From Nemertoderma westbladi (Eukaryota; Xenacoelomorpha; Nemertodermatida; Nemertodermatidae), in NCBI GenBank assembly GCA_032718475.1, contig JAUCBJ010005227.1:1-44675 (forward strand): a stretch of 44,675 nucleotides of DNA, read 5' to 3'. Below are positions 21,225 through 30,655 of this stretch, one piece after another; position 1 is the stretch's first letter; every line of letters begins with the position of its first letter. The position numbers and the translations under genes were made by a program. A model generated the notes under the pieces. It made no database searches. It saw nothing but the letters and a program-made list of their open reading frames with translations, and was not told the DNA's origin.

Positions 21225-22020
21225 CAAGAATCTTCCCCATTAGTTAAAATAGGTGACAAAACAATTAAACTCAAACATAAAACAACATTTCTAGGTATAC
21301 ACATAGACAATAAACCATCATGGTAGACACACACTGCATATATCCTTTCAAAAATTTCTAAATCATCTGGAATTAAGTTTTAATTAAGATTGAATCAAGT
21401 TACGTTATGTCATATTAATTTAGATATTTAGTCATATAAATTTTGTTATATATATTTAGTCATATGGTATTCTACTATGGGGAAACACGTATAATACGTA
21501 GATAAATCCTATCAAAATAAAAATTAATAAAATGATACGTGCCATTAGTTTTAACCATTACCAGGCTCACGCTGCACCCATTTACAAATCCCTACAATTC
21601 CTCCCTATCGATTTAGTATATAACCTAGAATTACTGTCAATAAATTTATGTACGCCATCCGAAATGAAACAAAACCGCAAGCACTTCGTCATTATTCCAA
21701 AAGACATCCCAAATACACACCACAATACTCGTTCCCGCTCTGCTGGTCATTATTTTATCTCTTACATTAGACTAGTAGCTGCCCTAAAATCACTTCGGAA
21801 TGAAGGATCTGTAATCTGGAATTCGTTACCACATTGCATCAAATTTAAAAAATCTCTTTCAATTTATAAAAGCACGAAAGACATATCTTTTCTTAAAACT
21901 GTCATAATTTATTACTCAAATTATAATTCTTATTTTCATTTTTCTATTTATATTCCGAAAATGATATGAAAATGTTTATGACATTGTTCTTGAACAGAAA
22001 ATATTTTAGTTCTAGGACAT
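21225..22020 (+). pseudogene. LINE 3' end, RT thumb and C-terminal region
   Basis: The left part (21240-21530), in broken frames, shows KTIKLKHKTTFLGIHIDNK and then SKISKSSGI, the classic order after RT motif E in jockey/CR1-like LINEs. A 145-codon open frame (21532-21969) continues with RAISF, APIYKSLQFLPIDLVYNLEL, HHNTRSRSAG and SVIWNSLPHCIKFKKSLSIYK, typical of the C-terminus of such proteins. There is no catalytic core. It lies on the plus strand, unlike the LINEs farther left, and is a different family from copies A and B. Confidence 0.75.
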
Positions 22021-22029
22021 ACAATTTTA

Positions 22030-22265
22030 TTCTAATAAAGTTGAAGTGAATTTGAAGTCTATTGTCAATAGTTATACTACTTTACCATTCCAATAAATTA
22101 GCACATTCTTAACATTATTGCTAAACATTATTTCAAGGCTTTATTCAATTATATTCTAATAAAGTTGAACCGAATTGGAAGTCACTAGTTATACAACTTT
22201 ACCATTTGAATAAACTAACAGGTTGATAACATTATTGCTTAATATAATTTCAAGGCTTGTTGAAC
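22030..22265. repeat. direct repeat, 2 x about 124 bp
   Basis: TCTAATAAAGTTGAA starts at 22031 and again at 22155. The following sequences match through AACATTATTGCT(A/T)A and TTTCAAGGCTT. The pair lies between the LINE 3' end and the start of the fibrinogen-domain gene, so it could be LINE tail or promoter sequence. Confidence 0.75.
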
Positions 22266-22340
22266 TAGGAAAAAAGATACAAGGTTCAAAAAATTTGTAT
22301 TAGATCTAATTAGTACCATTTAAGCGAAGGTTAAGCTAAA

Positions 22341-23797
22341 ATGTCTCGCAGAGGAAGTGCAATATCCGGTTCTGATTTTAGTGATAATGATAGTGTTAAT
22401 GAAACGGGAAAGAGTCAATATCAGTGGACTCCCAGGTCCCGATCCTATGAAAGAGTGGTGTCACACCAACAACGGAGTCCCAGGTACCGATCCAATCAAA
22501 GAGTGGTGTCACACCAACAACGGAGTCCCAGGTTCCGATCCAATCAAAGAGTGGTGTCACACCAACGGAGTCCCAGGTTCCGATCCAATCAAAGAGTGGT
22601 GTCACACCAACAACGGAGTCCCAGGTTCCGATCCAATCAAAGAGTGGTGTCACACCAACGGAGTCCCAGGTTCCGATCCAATCAAAGAGAGATGTCAACC
22701 AAATGGAGTCCCAGGTCTGGGTCCCAACAAAGTGAGGTGTCAACCATATGGAGTCCCAGGTCCCGATCCCCACAAAGAGAGGTGTCACCCAATCGAGTCC
22801 CAAGTCCCAATCCTATAGGAAAGAGCAGAGAGGTGTCAAACCAACATACTCAGGGGTCTCTAAACAGAACTGTGGTCGACATAGAAAGGGAAGTGAATTA
22901 TCATCAAAGAAATGTCGACGCAAATTTATCTAACAGAAAAGAAAGAAGAGAGTCTAACTGCAGTAAAGTTCAACCTAGACGAATGAGAGGTAAGGTTACA
23001 GGTTTATCGACGACCAAAGTCGAACCCTTTACACCAGAGAAACAAAATCAAGAAAGTGAATCCACTCGGACATCCCTTGAGTCCCAAAAAATAACTGGAA
23101 AAGAGGACACAAAAAAACATGCAAAACGCGAACCTACTTCAGAAGAACTTGTTAAAGAACTAATGGGAATTATCCTACAAATATGTTTTGGATTAGTCCT
23201 TCTTGTTTTTCTAATTATATTTGCTGTAGTTCAAATAAGTTGGTGCACAATGTCCATTTATGGTAAACATAATGCGATAGAAGAAGAGTTTGTTAAACAA
23301 CAAGCCGAACAACTTGAGTTAGTATTGCAACTTGATAAAGAACGGGAGTCGTTGGATAAAGCTAAGTTTAGTCTAGCGAATACTATTAGAGAAAAAAGTT
23401 CAGAATTTAATATGCGAGTCTATTGTATCTGAAGTGGAAAATCAACCATACAACATTCAAGAAATTTGTGACATTGAGACAGACGGCGGTCCTTGGGTGC
23501 TAATAATGAAACGTAACAGTGGAGAACTATCATTCGATCACGGCATGGGAGAATATAGGGATGGATTCGGAGATCCGAGTAAAGAGTTTTGGATTGGTTT
23601 CGATTTCTTACAAGAGGTGACAGGACGAAATCCGATTACTTTACGGTTTGATTTTAAGGAGGAGGACGGCGTTGAATACTGGGCTCGATATGATGATTTT
23701 AAGATCCTTGATCTGCGTGATAAACGCGTGACCTTAAATTACAGAGGCGGCACTGCGGGAGATGCCATGTACATCGACTATAAAGATTACCCTACAG
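22341..23797 (+). CDS. type II membrane fibrinogen-related protein, first exon, with one frame break
   Basis: An ATG at 22341 opens a 363-codon frame. Residues 30-165 are Arg/Ser/Gln-rich repeats with RSP motifs, and 165-270 are charged and disordered. A hydrophobic span lies at about 274-300 (QICFGLVLLVFLIIFAVVQI), and a coiled coil follows. The strongly basic N-terminus predicts cytoplasm-in, so the C-terminus is extracellular. The frame closes at 23432. The next frame (through a run of six A at 23392-23397) continues the coiled coil into CDIETDGGPWVLIMKR, EYRDGFGDPSKEFWIGFDF and YRGGTAGDAMYIDY. That is the first half of a fibrinogen C-terminal domain as in ficolins, tenascins and FIBCD1. 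A one-base slip explains the break (mutation or sequence error). The domain stops at a probable splice donor, so the rest should be in later exons. Likely role: recognition of carbohydrate or acetylated ligands at the cell surface. Confidence 0.7.
22452..22685 (+). repeat. coding tandem repeat, alternating 48 and 45 bp
   Basis: Units start at 22452, 22500, 22548, 22593 and 22641 and encode RVVSHQQRSPRFRSNQ, or the same with one Q fewer. The 48/45 alternation suggests that a two-unit block was duplicated. Three more diverged units follow to about 22810. All lengths are multiples of three, so the frame is kept. Confidence 0.9.
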
Positions 23798-23803
23798 GTA
23801 AAA
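23798..23803 (+). other. probable 5' splice donor
   Basis: CAG followed by GTAAAA directly follows the point where the fibrinogen domain is half complete. The intron would interrupt a codon after its first base. Translation past it gives a short non-homologous tail and a stop at 23847. Confidence 0.5.
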
Positions 23804-23871
23804 AATTATTAATTTTATTGTCATATTGTCAAGCTTGGTTTAAGTAAAGTCTGGGGAAAATGTTATGAACA

Positions 23872-23990
23872 TCAAACTCCCGGATCTAGGACACCCCCCC
23901 CCCCCCGGACAGTTTCCCCCCGGACACTTCCCCCCCCGGACAGTTCCCCCCGGACACTTCTCTCCCGTCCAAGTAGGAAACTTCCCCCCG
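23872..23990. repeat. C-rich minisatellite at the retroelement insertion site
   Basis: Repeats of CCCCCGGACACTT and CCCCCGGACAGTT type run up to the left LTR, and the same motif resumes at 43307-43338 after the right LTR. The array was therefore one tract before the retroelement inserted. It lies in the presumed first intron of the fibrinogen-domain gene. Confidence 0.8.
23986..23990. repeat. target-site duplication of the giant LTR element, left
   Basis: CCCCG lies directly before the left LTR (TGTTCG...) and again at 43307-43311 directly after the right LTR (...TTTACA). Five bases is the usual BEL/Pao duplication length. The repeat context weakens the proof a little. Confidence 0.7.
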
Positions 23991-25182
23991 TGTTCGCGCT
24001 TTCAGACCTTTGGCAGTTTAACCCGCCAAATTAGGATGTCTTCTAGATATTAAATCGCCTTTTAGCCTATGACAAGTATTTGATTCACTACACTAGTCGA
24101 AACCAATCTGTGCGCGATCATTCACCCGCTGGTTATACCCGGGAGATTGGGTTCGACGGCTTAATCTTATTGCTATGTAAGCCTAATGTATTATTCGACT
24201 GACAGTATTATATAATCTCTGACAATATTATTCACCTTCGGGGAATATTAACAGTTCCTTTAGGACGTGGCGCTCTATCTATATAAACAGAGTTATGACT
24301 TATACTACTCACAACGATATGGTTTAGTTATAATTCACATATATGGCGCATTCTTTAGGAAATGCTTCTTTAACAGACTCACTCATACACAATGCTGCAC
24401 AATACTGCACACTAATCTGCCGATCTTCACTGATTTTAGTCACATATAAAAGGAACACAGACTGACTCATGTAGGGTCTATCAAATAACATTCGATTCAC
24501 TTCAAACCACTTTAACATAAGTCACAATCGTTTATCTGTAACCTTTCTCTCTTACCTTCGGTATATCAAGAATATTGGGTTTCGGGGTTATTTATCGTTA
24601 TTCCAAATATAATAATTCATCAACCATATTATGAAGAACTGACAGTAAATAGCAGTATAAAACAACAAGTGACTACTGATTGTTATGAGTTTGCAATGTT
24701 TCAGCAGTGTTTGCAGAGTGATATTCACAGTTAAAGGATATATGTCCTTATAATTAAACCTACTAGTGTTGAGCTAAAAAGCAGAAAAGCACAAAACACT
24801 ATAAAGCCGTTCTTTCGTGGCTTTGAAAAACTCGTGACTACTACTCTATACGAGGATACCAACTACACTTATTCCACGAAGCTCCCGTTCAACACAGAGA
24901 AAGAGCAGTGAGATAGGAAAATTTCAGTTCAGTAGCTCTGTGATAGGTCAAAATCAAGGCTAACTCAAATTCTATTGGGAGATACAAAAACAGGGCTATG
25001 ACGCAACCTTCCTAGGCTGGTTGGCCGATTAAACAGAGCCCAGATACCTGCGTACAGCAAATCAGCCAATAAGCTGGTAGCTTGCACTATTTTAACTATA
25101 GATCCCTTTTTGAGTATTCTAGCGACCGGGGGGAACTGGCCAGCAAAGCAAACGAACCAGTTATCCCACAAAAGCTTTTACA
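23991..25182 (-). repeat. 3' LTR of the giant BEL/Pao element
   Basis: 1192 bp. On the element strand it starts TGTAAAAGC and ends GCGCGAACA. By eye it differs from the 5' LTR (after removing the piggyBac-like insert) only at 24303 (T here, A at 41630). Short frames inside it, on both strands, are present in both LTRs but show no protein family. Confidence 0.9.
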
Positions 25183-25197
25183 CCGCTCCCAGAAAAT
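25183..25197 (-). other. probable polypurine tract
   Basis: On the minus strand TTTTCTGGGAGCGG lies immediately before the 3' LTR. The last eight bases are purine except for one C. Position and composition fit a plus-strand primer site; the single C is unusual. Confidence 0.5.
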
Positions 25198-25260
25198 GGG
25201 ATTTAAGTCTATAAAATATACAAAATCACAGTTTCTAAAATATAAAAATACTCTAAACAG

Positions 25261-26994
25261 TTAGTCTTTCTTGCGCGGACGGCATTTACGCAGTTTCTTG
25301 AGGCTAGCAAGAGTCCTTTTCTCTTTGGGGCGAGCCACTTTATGAGGAGGGCTGTAGCTCCTAGGCGAAGGGTGCAATACGATTGCATCAGAAGGTGTAG
25401 GATTACGATCGGTATACCCGCCGGTCGAAGTACCTGGTTGATTAATATCAACCTCAGTGGAGCGAGATCTAACGGCCTTTAGGGCGCGTCTCAGGACAGC
25501 AGCTCCTACGGGTCCTTGACGGGTCGTCTGGACACTAGCGGTGGGTGGACCGTGAGTGGTGAGGAACTTTCTCGGTTTAATGGTTCTCTCCAGCTCGCGT
25601 TCTCGGGTTCGATATTCATATGGTCGCCGAGATATTTCCTGTAGTTCAGGATGCGAGTTTACAAAGATGTCGCCATACTCAGGGTCCTGACGTATAAAAT
25701 TGATCAGGTGATAGGTGGTTATATCATTAGGGTTGACGTTTCTAAGGTATTTTCTGACAAACTTGGTGGAAATACACTCACCAACACGCTTCATTAACTC
25801 GTAACTTGGTACGCGTGTTTTCTGTTCAATCGACGCGAATAGGTAAGGATGGAACGCGTAAACTCCCTCGTAAGCTCGTCCAGGGTAGTAGCGATGTCGG
25901 GATTCGCAATGTAAATCCGCATTCGCTTCCCAAGCTCGGATGTATCGCAGGGTGATCATCTCGTCTACGCTCTCTAAATCACGATTAAAGGGACAATTGT
26001 AACTTTCATGTCCTTTAAGTTGACAGTAGTGACATTGAGTCATAAATTGTGGGCAGACGGCAAAAATATGAGAGTTATTAAGTCTGCAATAAGCACAATA
26101 TATTTCCATCATCGGTTGTTCGAGGAAATAGGAGCAAGGTGCGTTGGAGTCGAGAGGGGTGAAGTGGTCTCTTGATGCGCATAATCGACAACGTTTTCGA
26201 GAAACGTAGTTGGCGTGTCGATAATCGTACGCTGTGAGACGTTGTGGACCTTGATACCACTCTATGACATAATCATTGTCACTGCTCCGGGAAGCTGTAG
26301 GCTGAATCGCTTCTGATTCCAAGCATACTGGCTCATCCTCCAGCTGCATAGACGAAGTGGGTGCGTCTGTTTCCGTAAGTGGACCCACTGTCTGTATTTC
26401 CACGACAGAATATCCTGTAGGTATTCGAGGTCTTTGTATAACAGATGAATGTAAGTTCTGTATACAAATGTCTTGAAAAACAGCAAATCCAGCGCTACTC
26501 AGTTTCTCCGCAGCTGAGTCTCTCAGACTGAGTTTGGTCAGCGTGCGGTCCTTGAACTGACTATCGACGTTACGGAACGGAGTCAGAAAGCGCCGGAAAC
26601 ATTCGAAACGTATAAACTTATTGTGTTCGTCTAACTTGGCGAGTTTAGTTCCAAGTATTAATGGGTGAGCGCGTATGGTACGACTGCACACATCGGCTAG
26701 CCAACCGGCAAGTGCTGCATTCTCAAAGATCGTGTATATAGCTAAGGAAGGACGAAGTGGAACACTCATAAAGCTATATACGGCACCAGGCGCAGTTAAC
26801 GGTCCATCAAAATATAGGCGAGAGTAATGATCTCCATATACTTGCTGGTAATTGATAGGATTTCCAACCAAAATTCCATCCATATTCTTGAAAGGCAAGA
26901 TGTCCGATGGATGTCCATTGTACTTTAGTAATGCCGCTGGGTGTATTGGCATACATAGTGCGAAAGAAACCTCGGCCTTCGGCCCAAGGAGCAA
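25261..26994 (-). CDS. ORF4: zinc-knuckle protein of unknown family, probably the C-terminal part of one protein with ORF3
   Basis: This frame of 577 codons overlaps ORF3 in the +1 frame. Its first 20 or so residues look like out-of-frame sequence, while from about YNGHPSDILPF on it looks coding, so ORF3 probably continues into it. Residues 267-335 hold three Cys/His clusters in a row: CRLCASRDH..., CAYCRLNNSHIFAVC (C-x2-C-x5-H-x4-C) and CHYCQLKGHESYNC (perfect C-x2-C-x4-H-x4-C). This implies nucleic-acid binding, as in gag nucleocapsid. The C-terminal 100 residues are basic with PRSYSPPHKVARPKEKRT and a Lys/Arg-rich end, a possible nuclear localisation signal. There is no signal peptide or membrane span, so it is not an envelope protein. 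The stop lies 78 bases before the 3' LTR. I recognise no family; a second gag-like or packaging protein is a guess. Confidence 0.7.
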   Translation of the reverse strand: MLLGPKAEVSFALCMPIHPAALLKYNGHPSDILPFKNMDGILVGNPINYQQVYGDHYSRLYFDGPLTAPGAVYSFMSVPLRPSLAIYTIFENAALAGWLADVCSRTIRAHPLILGTKLAKLDEHNKFIRFECFRRFLTPFRNVDSQFKDRTLTKLSLRDSAAEKLSSAGFAVFQDICIQNLHSSVIQRPRIPTGYSVVEIQTVGPLTETDAPTSSMQLEDEPVCLESEAIQPTASRSSDNDYVIEWYQGPQRLTAYDYRHANYVSRKRCRLCASRDHFTPLDSNAPCSYFLEQPMMEIYCAYCRLNNSHIFAVCPQFMTQCHYCQLKGHESYNCPFNRDLESVDEMITLRYIRAWEANADLHCESRHRYYPGRAYEGVYAFHPYLFASIEQKTRVPSYELMKRVGECISTKFVRKYLRNVNPNDITTYHLINFIRQDPEYGDIFVNSHPELQEISRRPYEYRTRERELERTIKPRKFLTTHGPPTASVQTTRQGPVGAAVLRRALKAVRSRSTEVDINQPGTSTGGYTDRNPTPSDAIVLHPSPRSYSPPHKVARPKEKRTLASLKKLRKCRPRKKD

Positions 26995-29512
26995 TCAGCT
27001 GAGTATCAACGAAAGGGTATGGAATGTTCTCCATATTCCGGAAGTCGTTTTGGAGATCTCCATAAACAGCTGAGCCGATTTTTAGAATTCTTTCGTTAAA
27101 CAACATTTCGAGTACAGGTTGGGGTAACATTGATCCATCGATACCCATGGCCGGTTTGCGCTCGGTGTCGGTGACGTAACGCTGCGCGAGCTCGAATTGT
27201 CCATGTCGAAGTTTCTTTTGTATCTCTGTAAGAGTTTCAAAAGAATAATCAATCACGTCGGAACACGCTCGAGTGAATACGTGGGTGGAACCAGCGAGTC
27301 CTCGTATATGTATCATTCGCGTAGTTCCTAGTTCTCCCACCGGAACGCTACCTTCGTTGTCATAAGTAACAACGCCATACATCTCGATAACGTTAAGAGT
27401 TTCGTTCCATTCTTTAGTGGCGTTTTCGAGAGTCATTCCCACTGGATGCCACAAAGTAGCGCACTCGTTAGCATTGGGTAAATCTTTATACTTTAAGCAT
27501 TGTGTAGTATAGGTTTCCACATCTCCATATCGTTTTATTCTTTCTTCCTCGAATAACACGTCAAGATTCCAGTGCACTAATCGAGTTTTAATGAATCCAT
27601 CAAGATTGTACGGCGGTGATATTTCTTTCTCTATTCTAGAAATATTATACGGTTTTCGAAATGAGTTTAGTTTAACTAGCTGATCTAGGTGTTTTTGTAG
27701 TTGTTCGAGTTCGACAAGATCGAGAGGATTGATTAATGGTAGGAACCTCAGACTATGCGTAGGATCTTCAGGTTTCACCATGTAATATTGCTTCAAATTG
27801 ACGTAATAAGGGTGATCCTTAATTCCATAAAATGAGTCCGGCAAAGGTCTAGCGCGTATGTTAACATCGTGCACCATGCGACGGACAAGATCCGCTCTAT
27901 TGTCCGGAGGCTCAACAAGTAAACCATCTACACGAGCGGCCTCGATGGGTGGACGTTGTAGCATGGGAGCGTCAGCAACGAGCTCGTGAGATCTGAGATC
28001 AGTATTAACCGGTTGAGGCTGTACCGTAGCAAAGAGCTTGTCTTTAAACTGAGGAACCATCGAGGGGTGGAGGATCGTTTTGGAATAGAGATCCGTCACT
28101 AGAATTTGAGCTTCTGGTTGGGCTAAAGCTGCTTCTTCCCTCTCAGTCAGCTCTATATGTCTCTCCTCGAGCTGATTTTCCTCCGCTTGTTGTTGCAAGC
28201 GCTCGTCCAGGAATTCCTGTAAAGAGTAGGTTCGTCCACGTTCGATGTCCTCCTCTAGATTTTGTATTTCTCTATCGAACTGGGGTAAAGCTAGTTCTTT
28301 CACCGCTTGGACTTGTTGTTGCAATTTACGTTTCTCCAAGCAATCGTAAGTTCCTTTTCCGATTTTCTGCCGAATAGCGTCCAATGCATTTCGTATCACG
28401 CTCTCTTCGACTTCTGTAACAGGTTGGATCGGAGGAAGGCCAGGACGGTTGTAGGGGTTAAAAGGTGATATTAGATGACCGCGTCCTAGTCCAGCGAGGT
28501 AAGGTCGGCGAATATCCAACGAACCCACTACCGGAGTGCCACCAATCAACTGTTCAGGTAACACTAGATCTTTGAACAGTGAGTACAGTTTGGGAGGATC
28601 CGTAATACTATTAGGGTCTAAATTTTGAGGTATCACTTGTGAATGGGGAGGTCTGACCGAGTATTCCGGAACTCTGATCATGGGTTTATTCAATGATCGC
28701 TTAAGGCGCGCGACCGTAGGTGATACGTCGAAAAGGTTACGCTCGAAACTCCCATAAGTATATCGCGTAGAACTGTGTTTAGCGCAACGTCTCCGAGGAT
28801 GTTTATGCCTTTCGATTTGCTGGTTAGGTCTAGGGCATTCGTCACAGTAATACCAAAGACGCACGTCTTGAAGGGGAAACGCGGGTGATCGCTCTCCAGT
28901 TTTACAATATTCCTCCATCTGTTCGAAGCTATCTGGAACGACAGGTAGCGGTCGATCGGCGGTAAGATACATCATCGTAAAATAGAGCCGTTTGAGTTCC
29001 ATTATAGGATCTGGATGTATACCTTGAGGATATCGAGTTTCGAGGTTTTGTTGACTGGCAACATTGAGATAGGTCTCTCGTAAGAATTCTAGATAATCGT
29101 TGAAACCGTTACGTTTATCAGGTTCTTCAACGTCTTCTCTTTCGAGTTTGTTTCGAATAGAGTTCTTGTGTTCTATTCTCGATTTATCGTTTCGACTCCG
29201 CTGGGTATGATATTTAAATAAAACCATTTCCCTTTCGGTGTCTACATCGTCCGTATCGTGTAAATCGATAGGGTGACCAGTAGTCAAGAAGTCCATATAC
29301 GTACCATTACGATGCGTATAGCGAGCCGTGAACTTTCTATAATCCAATTCACGCGTAAGCTGCTCCTGGGACATTGGCGGTTCGATATAACGACCATCGT
29401 CCTCCGTAGTAGTTGGATCAGCGTCGCCGCGTATCAAGCTATCGACGAACGCTTGTAAAGGTAGAGTATATCTCTCCCTGATACCAAGATCATCTTCTAT
29501 TAATTCAGTCAT
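26807..29512 (-). CDS. ORF3: large protein of unknown family downstream of pol
   Basis: 901 codons from an ATG at 29512. The product is hydrophilic, with no signal peptide or membrane span. Near residue 220 there is a Cys/His group (CDEC...HKH...C..H) that could bind zinc. Residues 390-480 are Glu/Gln/Leu-rich and probably helical (for example LEEDIERG and LDERLQQQAEENQLEERHIE). The last 45 or so codons look out of frame, and coding character passes to ORF4 near 26930-26960 by a +1 change. It could be programmed frameshifting or an extra base in this copy. No RT, protease, integrase, helicase, methyltransferase or envelope motif is visible. The place after pol is where env sits in retrovirus-like elements, but the features do not fit env. 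The long open frame in a multi-kilobase region shows recent selection for coding. Confidence 0.7.
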   Translation of the reverse strand: MTELIEDDLGIRERYTLPLQAFVDSLIRGDADPTTTEDDGRYIEPPMSQEQLTRELDYRKFTARYTHRNGTYMDFLTTGHPIDLHDTDDVDTEREMVLFKYHTQRSRNDKSRIEHKNSIRNKLEREDVEEPDKRNGFNDYLEFLRETYLNVASQQNLETRYPQGIHPDPIMELKRLYFTMMYLTADRPLPVVPDSFEQMEEYCKTGERSPAFPLQDVRLWYYCDECPRPNQQIERHKHPRRRCAKHSSTRYTYGSFERNLFDVSPTVARLKRSLNKPMIRVPEYSVRPPHSQVIPQNLDPNSITDPPKLYSLFKDLVLPEQLIGGTPVVGSLDIRRPYLAGLGRGHLISPFNPYNRPGLPPIQPVTEVEESVIRNALDAIRQKIGKGTYDCLEKRKLQQQVQAVKELALPQFDREIQNLEEDIERGRTYSLQEFLDERLQQQAEENQLEERHIELTEREEAALAQPEAQILVTDLYSKTILHPSMVPQFKDKLFATVQPQPVNTDLRSHELVADAPMLQRPPIEAARVDGLLVEPPDNRADLVRRMVHDVNIRARPLPDSFYGIKDHPYYVNLKQYYMVKPEDPTHSLRFLPLINPLDLVELEQLQKHLDQLVKLNSFRKPYNISRIEKEISPPYNLDGFIKTRLVHWNLDVLFEEERIKRYGDVETYTTQCLKYKDLPNANECATLWHPVGMTLENATKEWNETLNVIEMYGVVTYDNEGSVPVGELGTTRMIHIRGLAGSTHVFTRACSDVIDYSFETLTEIQKKLRHGQFELAQRYVTDTERKPAMGIDGSMLPQPVLEMLFNERILKIGSAVYGDLQNDFRNMENIPYPFVDTQLIAPWAEGRGFFRTMYANTPSGITKVQWTSIGHLAFQEYGWNFGWKSYQLPASIWRSLLSPIF

Positions 29513-29544
29513 ATCTGCTATACGAGTTCACCAATATTATAATG

Positions 29545-29554
29545 AGTTTATATA
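29545..29554 (-). promoter_or_regulatory. TATA-like motif upstream of ORF3
   Basis: On the minus strand GATATATAAA lies about 33-42 bases before the ORF3 ATG. A start site 25-30 bases downstream would leave almost no leader, which argues against it. It may be chance in AT-rich DNA. Confidence 0.2.
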
Positions 29555-30340
29555 TCGTTAGGCGAGCGGGCGTCGCTGCCTATTTCTCCCTTGCCCCCGG
29601 ACAGTAGGAGATTCTCAGCACCGATGTACCGCTGTAGCTGTACTTTCGCCAACGACGTAGCTGTACAACGACAACGATAACCGGCACAAGTCACTCCACT
29701 GTCCGTCCCAAAGGCTTAGATGTACTTCAGGTTTTCCTTGGAGAGTTAGGTTACTTTTACGATTGCGACTAGCTACTGTAAACACACTTTAGCAGTAACA
29801 TTCACCTATAAACTCACAAATACCACACAACTTGTCACAACTACACACATTCGGGCCATTTGTCCGTTAGTCAATGCCTTCCAGAATGCCACTGTATTGT
29901 GATGTATCCTTGGATACTAGCAGTGCGCTATTTATTCCCTATGCTATTCAATGGGACAAGCTTTCTATTGTTCTTTTAACTCAATTCTAATTCTAGCGTG
30001 GTTGTTGCTATGGTGACATTATGTAAAGCTAGCGGTAGAATTAGGGTAATTCCAATGCATACAGATCTGGGATGTTATTTAATAGTAATTCTTTAATAGT
30101 CAATGTCCTGTTTATACATAACTTTATGAATTTTATCGGCTATTGAATATGTTTGGGAGACTTTCGTACACGCATACGCATAATAATATAAATCTCCGCT
30201 CCCTTGATCTATTAATTAATGGAATTTTGGGAATGTTATAAATTGCGTAAAATGGCAATTTATTAAATTCATTAAAAGACATGAATTTAAATTTATTCCC
30301 TGAAATTTTATTATTTGATAATTAAATGGACATATTTTGA

Positions 30341-30655
30341 TTCTAGAACATGTCTGGGGACACAAGATCCTTAATTCTACGAAAATTGTCCTTTTAAGAA
30401 TATCGGTAAATGCTACGATATCTTAATTGACTAGAATTGTTGAAGGATCTGAATTTTACAGATTTTGACTTATTTGATTTGTAAATATTAACTAATTAAT
30501 ATTTGAGATGGGCACCGATTTATTCCAGAACTTGTCTGGGGACGTTAACCACTGATTCTATAATTTGTCTTTCAAGTATATCGGTGGGTGCCACGATATC
30601 TTAATCGACTAGAATTACAGATGGTCAAAGGGTTTAACAGATTTATTTTGCGTTA
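30341..30655. repeat. diverged direct repeat, 182-bp spacing, within the giant element
   Basis: Copies begin TTCTAGAACATGTCTGGGGA near 30341 and TTCCAGAACTTGTCTGGGGA near 30523. Each extends about 130 bp with a shared CGATATCTTAAT(T/C)GACTAGAATT block. No coding role is visible. Confidence 0.7.

Noticed and set aside
22357-22818. Other long frames over the fibrinogen-gene repeat, on both strands
   Set aside because: The repeat period is a multiple of three, so all frames stay open; only the frame from 22341 continues into the membrane span and coiled coil.
24120-24160. tRNA-like GGGTTCGACGG in the LTR
   Set aside because: The surrounding bases do not form acceptor or anticodon stems.
25261-29512. 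Envelope gene (errantivirus-like) after pol
   Set aside because: No signal peptide, no membrane anchor, no furin-like site; Cys/His clusters point to nucleic-acid binding instead.
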